This document shows positions 1-6,940 of a stretch of 26,862 nt of DNA, piece after piece (within the stretch, counting starts at the first letter, position 1; each line of letters opens with the position of its first letter). The position numbers were made by a program, and so were the translations under genes. The DNA is taken from contig DAOPMC010000019.1 of assembly GCA_035392025.1 (NCBI GenBank), positions 1 to 26,862 of the forward strand, in the 5' to 3' direction. The notes under the pieces are model-generated. The model was not told the DNA's origin, did no database searches, and saw nothing but the letters and a program-made list of their open reading frames with translations. Origin of the DNA: DAOPMC01 sp035392025. Lineage in GTDB: Bacteria; Bacillota_I; Bacilli_A; RF39; UBA660.

Positions 1-98
1 CAGTTGATTACGGTTTTTTGACACCCCCCCTTATTAGAATTTTCTTCCATTGCTTTTTCTTTTCTTTCTGCTCTTTTTTGATACATATTTTTTGCCAT
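1..98 (-). CDS. 5' end of a gene running off the left edge; possibly ribosome biogenesis GTPase YlqF/RbgA
   Basis: Only about 32 codons are visible. The ATG at 98-96 has an excellent Shine-Dalgarno (AAGGAGG, about 8 nt upstream) placed just after the stop of the GyrI-like gene, so the two are probably cotranscribed. The peptide starts MAKNMYQKRAERKEKA, is strongly basic, and reaches '...QKTVIN' followed by a codon beginning TG at the window edge. If that codon is Trp, the 'INW' would match the conserved start of YlqF/RbgA GTPases (INW-PGHMAKT), but this is a guess from three residues. The codons for two consecutive Gly form a run of seven G (C7 on plus at 24-30), unusual in this AT-rich DNA. 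A diverged second copy of this 5' end lies at 1980-2093, on the far side of the GyrI/RhuM genes. Confidence 0.55.
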   Translation of the reverse strand, partial: MAKNMYQKRAERKEKAMEENSNKGGCQKTVIN

Positions 99-120
99 TT
101 TAATTACCTCCTTTTTTATT

Positions 121-753
121 TTACAATTTTTTTATTGGATGTCTGATAACTGTTTTTAATTTACTTACATCACATTTTCTTGGATCACTTAAATATATTT
201 CGTGATGATATCTTATATCAGTTATATCTAATTCATAACCACTATTTTTCATAGTTTCGTGCATTAACTCAACTGTTGCCGGTTCATCATCGTAACTACC
301 AATATGCATACACTGAACACAAATACCTTCATCATATGTTAAAAATTCTACTCTTGAAAAGTCCTGTTTCTTTTTCTTTGTTGCTTCTTCAATAGCCCAA
401 TCAAAATCTTCTTTAGTCACAAAGTCCGGCAATCTAATAATAGAGATATATCTCATATCATCTTTTCTATTGTAATCCATACCTTTTATATTTTCTTGCC
501 ACCAAAATCCTTCAAGTGGAGGAACAACATATTCAAAAAATCCGTCAATTTTATGTGTACCTTTGTAACTCATTTTTATTGTGTAAGCTATGCCATATAA
601 TAAACCTATTGTATTTTTGTAATCTCCATTTTCATCATTTGGATTACCAATACCTCTAACTGCTATATAATTCATTTTAGGAATTTCAACTATACTAGGT
701 TTATTTTTTGGCATATAAAATTCTTTATATTCTTTCTTATAATCAAAAGCCAT
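121..753 (-). CDS. GyrI-like small-molecule-binding domain protein
   Basis: This 210-residue protein resembles the stand-alone GyrI-like/SbmC family (COG4832 type). These proteins use the ligand-binding fold of AraC-type effector domains, and some hydrolyse or sequester small toxic molecules. Supporting features are the N-terminal block around 'PSIVEIPKMNYIAVRGIGNPN', the aromatic stretch 'PPLEGFWWQ' near residues 78-86, and the C-terminal 'YELDITDIRYHHEIYLSDPRKCDVSKLKTVIRHPI', all typical of the family. There is no DNA-binding domain, so it is not a full AraC/MerR regulator. The start has a GGAG about 10 nt upstream. It lies 23 bp downstream of the RhuM-family gene and directly upstream of the gene cut by the left edge, so it is likely cargo of the accessory segment. 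Its ligand cannot be told from sequence. Confidence 0.8.
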   Translation of the reverse strand: MAFDYKKEYKEFYMPKNKPSIVEIPKMNYIAVRGIGNPNDENGDYKNTIGLLYGIAYTIKMSYKGTHKIDGFFEYVVPPLEGFWWQENIKGMDYNRKDDMRYISIIRLPDFVTKEDFDWAIEEATKKKKQDFSRVEFLTYDEGICVQCMHIGSYDDEPATVELMHETMKNSGYELDITDIRYHHEIYLSDPRKCDVSKLKTVIRHPIKKL

Positions 754-776
754 GTGTTAACATCTCCATTCTCTTA

Positions 777-1790
777 CTACTTATCTTTATTTTCTTCTAA
801 ATATTTATTATAAAATTCATCCATTGAAGATATATATTTTTCATCTTGTATTACTCTATATTTTTCATATTCACTTTCAGCTTTATCTACTGCATCTTTA
901 TGTGAAATATTCCCGGAATTTTTTAATACATTTTTTCTTCTAAATTTTAATAAATCATCTGTTGCATTGATCCAATCTTGCATTGTCATAATATGTCTTT
1001 CCTTTGCTTCATCTTCTGCAAAAACTAAAAACATATTTGTTAAATCATTTAATTTGTTTAATTCTTCTTCATTTAAATAGTTTTTAGCAATACTAACATC
1101 ATATTTATATATTAAACCATCTGGACTATTTTTCCAATTAGTAAGTCCTATATTTTCTTTATTTGAGTCGACTCTATTATATATAAGCTCTGCTGCAGTA
1201 TGACCAGAAATAGCATAATGAAGTTTGTTTTGAACAATTTTAAAGAAAGTATAAGCTTCTTCTGACTTAGGATTATAATCATTAGATGTTGCAATGAATA
1301 AATCAGTGATTTTTTGATAGGACATTCTTTCACTTACTCTGATTACTTTAATACGTTCTAATAATTCGTCAAAGTATTTAGCATCATAATTATTGCCTTT
1401 AATAAACCTTTCATCATTAAGAGCAAAACCTTTTGTCATATATTCTTTTAATATTTTTGTAGCCCATATTCTAAATTCAGTTGCTTTCTTTGAACTTATA
1501 CGATATCCAACAGCAATTATTGCATCCAAATTATATATATCTGTATTATAGTTTTTATTATCAGAGGCAGTTATTTCCATTTTGGAAACAGCTGAATTCT
1601 TATCAAGTTCTTCATCATTAAAAATATTATTTAATTGCTTTGAAATAGCAGGAATACCAACATCAAAAACTTTTGACATTCCTTTTTGAGTTAACCATAA
1701 TGTTTCATCTTTATATATGGCATCTACTATTATATTTCCTTCTTTGTTTTTATAAATTAATAAGTTGTTATTTACATTTAATTCATTCAT
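777..1790 (-). CDS. rhuM: RhuM family protein (accessory, function unknown)
   Basis: The protein has about 337 residues and belongs to the RhuM family, named after a gene in a Salmonella pathogenicity island and common on genomic islands and prophages; its molecular role is not established. Family hallmarks are the N-terminal winged-helix-like block 'LWLTQKGMSKVFDVGIPAISKQLNNIF', then 'YNLDAIIAVGYRISSKKATEFRIWATKILKEYMTKGFALNDERF', and the C-terminal helical region with 'FFKIVQNKLHYAISGHTAAELIYNR'. An in-frame ATG lies 9 nt further upstream (1799), but the AAAAGGAG abuts it with no spacing. The same site is 9 nt from the ATG at 1790, which is therefore preferred. The gene appears intact. Its place between two copies of one gene start, next to repeat-rich DNA, supports an acquired origin. 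Confidence 0.85.
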   Translation of the reverse strand: MNELNVNNNLLIYKNKEGNIIVDAIYKDETLWLTQKGMSKVFDVGIPAISKQLNNIFNDEELDKNSAVSKMEITASDNKNYNTDIYNLDAIIAVGYRISSKKATEFRIWATKILKEYMTKGFALNDERFIKGNNYDAKYFDELLERIKVIRVSERMSYQKITDLFIATSNDYNPKSEEAYTFFKIVQNKLHYAISGHTAAELIYNRVDSNKENIGLTNWKNSPDGLIYKYDVSIAKNYLNEEELNKLNDLTNMFLVFAEDEAKERHIMTMQDWINATDDLLKFRRKNVLKNSGNISHKDAVDKAESEYEKYRVIQDEKYISSMDEFYNKYLEENKDK

Positions 1791-1820
1791 TTTTGTCATC
1801 TCCTTTTATATTTTTTTATA

Positions 1821-1997
1821 GGGGTTTCAAGCGTGTAATCACCTTACTAATTCTATCCCAAAAATGGCTCAATTTTTGCGTTTTTTTATAAAATTATGCG
1901 TTTTTTAGATTTTTTCAATAAAAGATGTAAGAAGCATTTTTGCGTAAACCCTTTATTTATAAGGACTTTGCTGGGGGTTTCAATTAATTGTAATCAA
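1821..1997. repeat. Direct-repeat cluster in non-coding DNA beside the accessory genes
   Basis: This AT-rich stretch lacks a convincing gene. The decamer GGGGTTTCAA occurs at 1821-1830 and 1974-1983. Each copy is followed 3 or 5 nt later by TGTAATCA (1834-1841 and 1989-1996), so the two units are spaced copies of one composite motif. A second short motif, TTTTTGCGT, is seen near 1873 and 1937, with a related ATGCGTTTTTT in between. Clusters of this kind are typical of arm-type sites beside a recombination core; that reading is inference. The right unit runs straight into the palindrome half-site at 1990-1997. Confidence 0.55.
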
Positions 1998-2093
1998 GCA
2001 GTTGATATCGTTTTTATTAACCCCATTATTTTCGCCACTATTTAATTTTTTTTGTTTTCTTTCTTCTCTTTTTTGATACGTATCTTTCGCCAC
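1980..2093 (-). pseudogene. Displaced, truncated duplicate of the gene 5' end at 1-98
   Basis: Read on minus from a GTG at 2093, this encodes VAKDTYQKREERKQKK...NKNDINCLITIN and then stops (TGA at 1982-1980). It aligns with the start of the left-edge gene (MAKNMYQKRAERKEKA...QKTVIN). The strongest shared DNA is around CTTTTTTGATAC and the block CAGTTGAT, at 1999-2006 here and 1-8 in the other copy. Beyond CAGTTGAT the reading frame leaves the homologous sequence and terminates. The Shine-Dalgarno is lost, unlike the strong one on the left copy, but a good promoter remains upstream (2182-2210). The simplest reading is the original 5' end of the gene, cut off by integration of the RhuM/GyrI segment. 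A small unrelated basic peptide is the alternative. Confidence 0.5.
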
Positions 2094-2181
2094 ATTAATT
2101 ATTTTTTTTCTATTCATCATATATAATTCTTTTTTGGTTTCTTTAATAGTGTTAAATTCTAATTTCTTATATAACAATATA

Positions 2182-2210
2182 ATTATATAATAAATAAAAT
2201 AATATTCCAA
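2182..2210 (-). promoter_or_regulatory. Sigma-A-type promoter upstream of the displaced gene start
   Basis: TTGGAA (2205-2210), a 17-nt spacer and TATAAT (2182-2187) read on minus. It points at the relic at 1980-2093, so it may be the original promoter of the gene whose body now lies beyond the left edge. A 76-codon frame runs through this region, but its upstream part is low-complexity AT translation and it was not accepted as a gene. Confidence 0.6.
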
Positions 2211-2229
2211 TTGAAACTACCAATTTTGT

Positions 2230-2258
2230 TTTACAAATCAGTTATTTTGTGATATAAT
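2230..2258 (+). promoter_or_regulatory. Extended -10 sigma-A promoter for the sigma factor gene
   Basis: TTTACA (2230-2235), exactly 17 nt, then TATAAT (2253-2258) preceded by TG plus one base. The strong Shine-Dalgarno AAAAGGAGG follows at 2271-2279, 7 nt before the ATG. Confidence 0.8.
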
Positions 2259-2286
2259 TTTAGCATTTGAAAAAGGAGGCTATTGT

Positions 2287-3405
2287 ATGATTTTAGAAGA
2301 AAAACAAAAAAACTTGTTAGACAAAGTTTTAGATTTATATGAATATCATATTAAAAGCACAAAACAAGATTCAACATTATTGCATAAAACAGCATTAGAA
2401 TTTTTGAATGAAAACGCAGATGCATATTCATCCCTTAATCAAATTTTTAAAGATATTACATCACAAATATCTATTTCTGAATTAGAAATTTTATGTGAAA
2501 GCTCAACTAATTTAAGCTTGCTTTTAGCTTTCTTTGATACTAGAGACATCGAAATTGTTTATCCTATTGAAGATATTCCTTGTATAGATGATTCTTTAAA
2601 AGTTTATCTACATGATATATCGCAATATAGTATTTATACGAAAGAAGAAGAAAAAGAGGCATTTGATCAATATCAAAAAACAAAAGATGATCAGATTAAA
2701 TCAGACATAATTTGTCATAATTTGGGGTTGGTGGTATATTATACCAAAAAAATTACTAATCGATCTATTCCGCTACTTGATTTAATTAGTGAAGGTAATA
2801 TTGGATTAATTACAGCAGTAGACAAATTTGATATTACAAAAAATTGTAAGTTTTCAACTTATGCAACATATTGGATTAAACAAGCAATAACAAGAGCCAT
2901 AATAAATAAAAGTAATTTAATTAGAATTCCCCATGACGAAATTAAATTAAAGGTATCAATAAATCGTGCCATTAATAGTTTGGAGCAACAACTAGGTCGT
3001 AATCCAAATTGCGAAGAAATAGCAGAAAAGTTACAAATACCAATTGAAAAGATTAGGCAAGCATACATAAATTGTTCTTTCCCACTATCATTAGAGCGAC
3101 CATTTCCCAATGATGAAGCTATGTGTCTTAAAGATATTTTGGCTGACACTGCCGATGGTATCGAAGATACAATAAGTAATATTGATTCTCAATTGTTAAA
3201 ATCTAAATTAGAGAAAATCATTTCAGATGAACAAGCACTAAACATTTTATATGACAGTTTTGGAATTAATTCTAATAAACCTTTATCATCAAAAGATTTA
3301 CAAGAAAAATATAATATGGATAGATATATATTATCTCATTCTATAAACAGATCACTAGCAAGAATTAGAGCTAATCGTGAATCATTTAAAAGTTTTAATA
3401 ATTAA
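2287..3405 (+). CDS. Divergent RpoD-like sigma-70 family factor
   Basis: The product is a 372-residue sigma-70 protein that directs RNA polymerase core to promoters. Residues 101-125 resemble region 1.2 ('DDSLKVYLHDISQYSIYTKEEE'). Region 2 spans about 136-215 with the core-binding 'LLDLISEGNIGLITAVDKFD' and the -10 helix 'FSTYATYWIKQAITRAI'. Region 3 (about 217-262) has 'LGRNPNCEEIAEKL'. Region 4 (about 305-366) is eroded: the recognition helix reads 'MDRYILSHSINRSLARIR' where RpoD has an RERIRQIE-type sequence. The first 100 residues are unlike a normal region 1.1. It is too close to RpoD in regions 2-3 to be a sporulation sigma factor, yet too degenerate in region 4 to be the primary one. 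An additional group-2-like factor is most likely. It stands alone, convergent with spoVS. Confidence 0.88.
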   Translation: MILEEKQKNLLDKVLDLYEYHIKSTKQDSTLLHKTALEFLNENADAYSSLNQIFKDITSQISISELEILCESSTNLSLLLAFFDTRDIEIVYPIEDIPCIDDSLKVYLHDISQYSIYTKEEEKEAFDQYQKTKDDQIKSDIICHNLGLVVYYTKKITNRSIPLLDLISEGNIGLITAVDKFDITKNCKFSTYATYWIKQAITRAIINKSNLIRIPHDEIKLKVSINRAINSLEQQLGRNPNCEEIAEKLQIPIEKIRQAYINCSFPLSLERPFPNDEAMCLKDILADTADGIEDTISNIDSQLLKSKLEKIISDEQALNILYDSFGINSNKPLSSKDLQEKYNMDRYILSHSINRSLARIRANRESFKSFNN

Positions 3406-3431
3406 AATAGAGGCATTATCTTGCCTCTATT
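3406..3431. terminator. Shared bidirectional terminator between the sigma factor gene and spoVS
   Basis: A 10-bp perfect stem (AATAGAGGCA at 3406-3415 with its complement at 3422-3431) has a 6-nt loop. It starts directly after the sigma stop codon, while the spoVS stop lies in the loop. U-tracts on both sides are weak (interrupted by A), so efficiency is uncertain. Confidence 0.65.
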
Positions 3432-3676
3432 ATTAATTTAATTGCAGTTCTTTCTTCACCATCTATCGAAATATCTGCAAATGCTGGTATACATATTAAA
3501 TTTTTACCACTTGGAGCGACAAACCCTCTTGCAATCGCTATTGCCTTTATTGCTTGATTTAATGCTCCAGCTCCTATTGCCTGTATTTCTACAGTACCCT
3601 TCTCTCTAAAAGCATTAGTTAATGCACCTGCCACTGAATTAGGATTTGATTTAGATGATACTTTAAGCATATCCAT
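3416..3676 (-). CDS. spoVS: Stage V sporulation protein S
   Basis: This 86-residue protein is nearly identical in pattern to SpoVS, a small Alba-like nucleic-acid-binding protein that affects spore coat assembly and the completion of septation in Bacillus. Diagnostic stretches are 'LKVSSKSNPNSVAGAL', 'AIGAGALNQAIKAIAIARGFVAPSG' and 'ICIPAFADISIDGEERTAIKLI'. Length matches the family exactly. It appears to be a single-gene unit: the upstream membrane-protein gene has its own terminator, and spoVS ends in the shared hairpin. An AAAGGAAG lies somewhat far (about 12 nt) upstream of the ATG; a second ATG two codons in would be further still. SpoVS also occurs in some non-sporulating lineages, so alone it does not prove sporulation. 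Confidence 0.95.
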   Translation of the reverse strand: MDMLKVSSKSNPNSVAGALTNAFREKGTVEIQAIGAGALNQAIKAIAIARGFVAPSGKNLICIPAFADISIDGEERTAIKLIIEAR

Positions 3677-3730
3677 ATATTTTATTTTCTTCCTTTCTTT
3701 TAATAAAATATATGTAATAAATATAATTTA

Positions 3731-3759
3731 TTTACAAAAAAAGAAACTATAAAGTTTCT
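3731..3759 (-). terminator. Rho-independent terminator of the membrane/Pro-rich protein gene
   Basis: On minus, stem AGAAACT / AGTTTCT (3753-3759 with 3742-3748) has a 4-nt loop followed by TTTTTTGTAAA. The stop codon of the gene (3747-3749) is inside the stem and loop. Confidence 0.8.
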
Positions 3760-4268
3760 ACATCATCTTTTGTTTCTTCTTTTATTTCAGCAACTGGTTC
3801 AGTAACTATGCTGGGAATAACAGGTTCTTGTTTTATTTCTTGATTGCTAACACCCATACTAGCATTAATAGCATCCATTGGATTAGCACCTCCATAAGCT
3901 ACATGTTGAGGCTGTGTTTCAACTACTGGTGCTTGTTCTACAGGTTGCTGAGGAATAATCTCCTCTTCCTTAGGCATCTCAGCCATAGAAGTAACAACGT
4001 GTTCTTCAACATTTGGCATAATATTTTCAGTTGTTGGCGTCTCCGTTTTGGGTCCTTCAGAAACATTATTTAATATTGGTGGTAACTCATTTGTTGGCAT
4101 TGATCCAACTGGTGCAACTGCTGCAGGTTGTTCCATAATTTTCTTCTTCTTTTTAGAATTATTTTTTGAAGCAATTCCAATAATAATTGCAACAATTAAT
4201 AATAAAACTCCTATTAAAACCAAAATTCCTGGAAATTCTAGTAATGAACTAAAATTAAAGTTTTCCAT
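3747..4268 (-). CDS. Single-pass membrane protein with long disordered Pro/Glu-rich tail, unknown function
   Basis: I do not recognise this 173-residue protein. An N-terminal hydrophobic helix (about residues 14-34, 'GILVLIGVLLLIVAIIIGIA') is followed by a lysine cluster (KNNSKKKKK), which by the positive-inside rule puts the tail in the cytoplasm. The remaining roughly 130 residues are low-complexity, rich in Pro, Glu, Val and Gln, without a recognisable fold. It has its own promoter (4296-4324), a good Shine-Dalgarno (AAGGAG) and its own terminator, so it is a monocistronic gene. In Bacillus the region after ymfH carries ymfM, a RodZ-like protein, but no helix-turn-helix is present here. 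The build (anchor, Lys patch, acidic disordered tail) resembles the unknown protein at 16594-17289. Confidence 0.75.
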   Translation of the reverse strand: MENFNFSSLLEFPGILVLIGVLLLIVAIIIGIASKNNSKKKKKIMEQPAAVAPVGSMPTNELPPILNNVSEGPKTETPTTENIMPNVEEHVVTSMAEMPKEEEIIPQQPVEQAPVVETQPQHVAYGGANPMDAINASMGVSNQEIKQEPVIPSIVTEPVAEIKEETKDDVETL

Positions 4269-4295
4269 AATCCATCTCCTTATTCTTATAAAATA

Positions 4296-4324
4296 ATAAT
4301 AACAAAATTATTCTTTTTATGCAA
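4296..4324 (-). promoter_or_regulatory. Sigma-A promoter for the membrane/Pro-rich protein gene
   Basis: On minus, TTGCAT (4319-4324), 17-nt spacer, TATTAT (4296-4301) with an upstream TG one base away (extended -10). It lies in the 94-bp gap after ymfH, whose downstream end shows no clear terminator. Confidence 0.65.
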
Positions 4325-4362
4325 GAATTATATTTTATAGTAAATTTATATGTATAAAATAT

Positions 4363-5643
4363 TTAAACATTACTTTTTTCCTTTGGAAGAATTAATAATG
4401 TTGATGTATCATTGGCTAATATTTTCTCTGATATTTTATTTAAGATGTCAAAATCTAATGACCTAATATCATTAATCTTATTATTCTTATATTCTCCAAA
4501 CTCTACTATATCATAAACAATATTTGAAACCATTGTGAAAACACTATCAATCATTCTAATTTCTGATGCAATCCAAGCCTTTTTAATTCTTTCAAACAAC
4601 ACTTTATCTATTTGTAAATTACTTATTTCTTGTTTTAATTCTTCTATAAATTTTTTAGGATCTTTTGACTCTCCCATAAATACTAGAGCTATCTGATTCA
4701 CTCCCACAATATAAAAATATTTAAAATAATACATAATTTTTTCTTTATTCGCTCTATCATAAAACTTAGATGAATTCCCAAAACATAAAGATAACATAAG
4801 CGGTATATAATAATCAATTTCGTAATCCGAAAGATTATTAAAAATACTCTTATCTAGTTTGACTGAAAATGCAAATTTAGGATTTATAGTATCCATAATT
4901 AACTCTTCATAATCTTTCACATCTAATGAATTATCTTCTTTTAATAATTTTTTAAAATCATGATAAATAAAACTGGTCCTTTCAAATTCTTCTTTAATTA
5001 TTTTTAATGTTTTGCTTACATTAATTGGTCCTCCTACTACTAATGTCATATTTGAAGGTTGATAAAATGTATCATAACATAATTTTAAATCTTCTTTAGT
5101 TATAGAGGCTATAGAAGACAAATCTCCACCTACTGTATTTCGTACTGAATCATCTAAAAACGTATTCTTTAAAATTGTATCATAGAGCACACAATCAGGA
5201 TCATCATCATACATCTTTATTTCTTCTGCTATTATGCCTTTTTCTTTTTCAACATTTTGATCTGTTAAATAAATATTTGACACATATTTAATAAGATATC
5301 TCAAGTTCTCTTCAAAATTATCACACCCTGTAAAAAAATACTTAGTTGTTTTATCGCCAGTTGATGCATTAGCATTTGCCCCATTTTTAGCATAAAATTT
5401 AAGTGGAGTATCCCCATCTTCTTGTTCAAACATCTTATGTTCTAAAAAATGAGCAATACCTAAAGGAACACTATGTGCTTTGCCATCAACCATAAAATCA
5501 GTAACACGCCCACCATATTTAACTGCATAAGTTGCTGTGTAAATGTTTTTATCATTGCAAGGAAATAAATAAACATCTAATCCATTACTCAGTTTTTCAT
5601 AATACAAAGATTCTTTAAAATTATTAATTTGGATTTTCTTCAT
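4363..5643 (-). CDS. ymfH: M16 family zinc metalloprotease, YmfH type
   Basis: This 426-residue insulinase-family peptidase is the catalytic partner of a YmfF/YmfH pair. The inverted zinc motif HxxEH is present as HFLEH (residues 65-69), and the third ligand region 'GIIAEEIKMYDDDPD' follows about 75 residues later, as in active M16 enzymes. In Bacillus these genes lie just downstream of spoIIIE and the products have been linked to EF-P 5-aminopentanol modification; the exact substrate here is unknown. The ATG overlaps the end of ymfF by 20 nt, with AAGGAGGG 8 nt upstream inside ymfF, so the two are translationally coupled and probably form a heterodimer. It is probably cytoplasmic, as no signal peptide is visible. 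No truncation is seen. Confidence 0.92.
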   Translation of the reverse strand: MKKIQINNFKESLYYEKLSNGLDVYLFPCNDKNIYTATYAVKYGGRVTDFMVDGKAHSVPLGIAHFLEHKMFEQEDGDTPLKFYAKNGANANASTGDKTTKYFFTGCDNFEENLRYLIKYVSNIYLTDQNVEKEKGIIAEEIKMYDDDPDCVLYDTILKNTFLDDSVRNTVGGDLSSIASITKEDLKLCYDTFYQPSNMTLVVGGPINVSKTLKIIKEEFERTSFIYHDFKKLLKEDNSLDVKDYEELIMDTINPKFAFSVKLDKSIFNNLSDYEIDYYIPLMLSLCFGNSSKFYDRANKEKIMYYFKYFYIVGVNQIALVFMGESKDPKKFIEELKQEISNLQIDKVLFERIKKAWIASEIRMIDSVFTMVSNIVYDIVEFGEYKNNKINDIRSLDFDILNKISEKILANDTSTLLILPKEKSNV

Positions 5644-6901
5644 TTAGAGTTCCCTCCTTTAATAAAAATATTGTATCAATCTTTACATCTTTCGCAAAAT
5701 TAGAAATATCTTCTTTAGTTAACTTTAGTACTTCTTCAACTCTAGTATCTAATATATCAAAATAGTCTAAGGTTTCAGCATAATAATTATCAATTATCAT
5801 ACTTGGACTATCATATATAAGTTTGTTTGCATTAACATAAGTTCTCTTAGCTTCTTCTATCTCTTCATCAGTAATAAAGCCATTCTTGATATCTTGCATT
5901 TCCTTTTTAATCATTTTAAGGACTTGTTCATAATTTTTATAATCAAGACCACAATTAATAATTATTATACTATCTAGTGACTCAAAATGACTATTAATAC
6001 TATATACATATGAACCTTTTTCTCTAACATTATTAAATAGTTTAGAGTCGCTTGATGCTCCAAGAATAATGTTATACAAAAATAATGGATATCTTATCTT
6101 AGAAGTATTATTATTAAGTATCTTACACCCTATTGATAGCTTAGATTGATTGTTGTATGAAACTTCTAATATTTCTTTTTCCTTGTTTTCTTCATCATCA
6201 TAATTAAATACTTCAATTGCTTTATTTTTATCACCTAAAAATTTAATCTTATTTTTTAATAAATTTTGTATTTCAATAAATGAAATATCTCCTATTACAT
6301 AGATATCTACTACACCAGTTTTTATTACTTGCAAATAATATTCATATAAATTATTGGTGCTTATTTTATCCAAATCATCTAAATTACCAATCATATTAAA
6401 TGAATATGATTTTTTATTATTCATATTATTTAGCATCTGATATTGTGCATATGATGCTGGATCATCTTTTAAGGAATTTATTGCTCCTTTCAAATAGTTT
6501 TTACAGACACTAAGCGCCTCTTCATTAAATTTGTTATTATCTACACTTGGATTAAATATTAGCTCGCTAATAAAATCTATTGATTCTTTTAGCATGGTCT
6601 CTTCTGTATATTTATTATTTAAAAAAGATATTGAAAATGAAAATACCAAACTGTTGCCTTCTCTAATAGTCCCCATGTTTATATATGATCCATATAAATC
6701 CATGCTATGATTAGATACATCTAATGCTGTTGGATACTTTTTGGATGAATAGTTTAGGACATCGCAAAGCAAAGAACTCTTAGTTATATCATCTTTTACT
6801 AGAGGAATTCTTATCTTAAAACAAATTCTAATACTTTTAAAACGTTTTGTTTTAATTAAATGTAATCTATAATTTTTCTTTTCTACTTTTTTATATTTCA
6901 T
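5624..6901 (-). CDS. ymfF: M16 family peptidase-like protein lacking the zinc motif, YmfF type
   Basis: This 425-residue protein is the non-catalytic member of the pair. Where active M16 enzymes have HxxEH, it reads 'SSLLCDVLNYSSKKYPTAL', so zinc binding is lost, as in YmfF homologues. The later M16 features remain, including the C-terminal 'REKGSYVYSINSHFESLDSIIIINCGLDYKNY' that mirrors the substrate-binding R/Y region of peptidase subunits. It lies just downstream of ftsK and its hairpin terminator, has AAAGGAG 6 nt before the ATG, and overlaps ymfH by 20 nt. Paired active and inactive subunits are a common M16 arrangement, in which the inactive subunit supplies substrate-binding residues. 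Confidence 0.9.
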   Translation of the reverse strand: MKYKKVEKKNYRLHLIKTKRFKSIRICFKIRIPLVKDDITKSSLLCDVLNYSSKKYPTALDVSNHSMDLYGSYINMGTIREGNSLVFSFSISFLNNKYTEETMLKESIDFISELIFNPSVDNNKFNEEALSVCKNYLKGAINSLKDDPASYAQYQMLNNMNNKKSYSFNMIGNLDDLDKISTNNLYEYYLQVIKTGVVDIYVIGDISFIEIQNLLKNKIKFLGDKNKAIEVFNYDDEENKEKEILEVSYNNQSKLSIGCKILNNNTSKIRYPLFLYNIILGASSDSKLFNNVREKGSYVYSINSHFESLDSIIIINCGLDYKNYEQVLKMIKKEMQDIKNGFITDEEIEEAKRTYVNANKLIYDSPSMIIDNYYAETLDYFDILDTRVEEVLKLTKEDISNFAKDVKIDTIFLLKEGTLNEENPN

Positions 6902-6915
6902 GTTTCTCCTTTATA

Positions 6916-6940
6916 TAAGAAAAAAGTTATTGCTAACTTT
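6916..6940 (-). terminator. Hairpin terminator or attenuator at the end of ftsK
   Basis: On minus, AAAGTTA (6934-6940), loop GCAA, TAACTTT (6923-6929), then TTTC. The GNRA-type loop gives a stable hairpin despite the short stem. The ftsK stop codon is in the stem. The U-tract is short and ymfF begins only 22 nt later, so partial read-through into ymfF is likely. Confidence 0.6.

Noticed and set aside
1673..1891. Plus-strand 72-codon frame antisense to rhuM
   Set aside because: It is mostly the reverse of the rhuM coding sequence followed by repeat DNA, with no Shine-Dalgarno and no family resemblance.
3828..4296. Plus-strand frames antisense to the Pro-rich membrane protein gene
   Set aside because: The minus frame has a promoter, Shine-Dalgarno, membrane helix and terminator. 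The plus frames are mirror translations of low-complexity sequence.
5624..6901. YmfF as a degraded pseudogene because HxxEH is missing
   Set aside because: Loss of the zinc motif is normal for the non-catalytic partner of paired M16 proteins. The frame is full length and coupled to ymfH.
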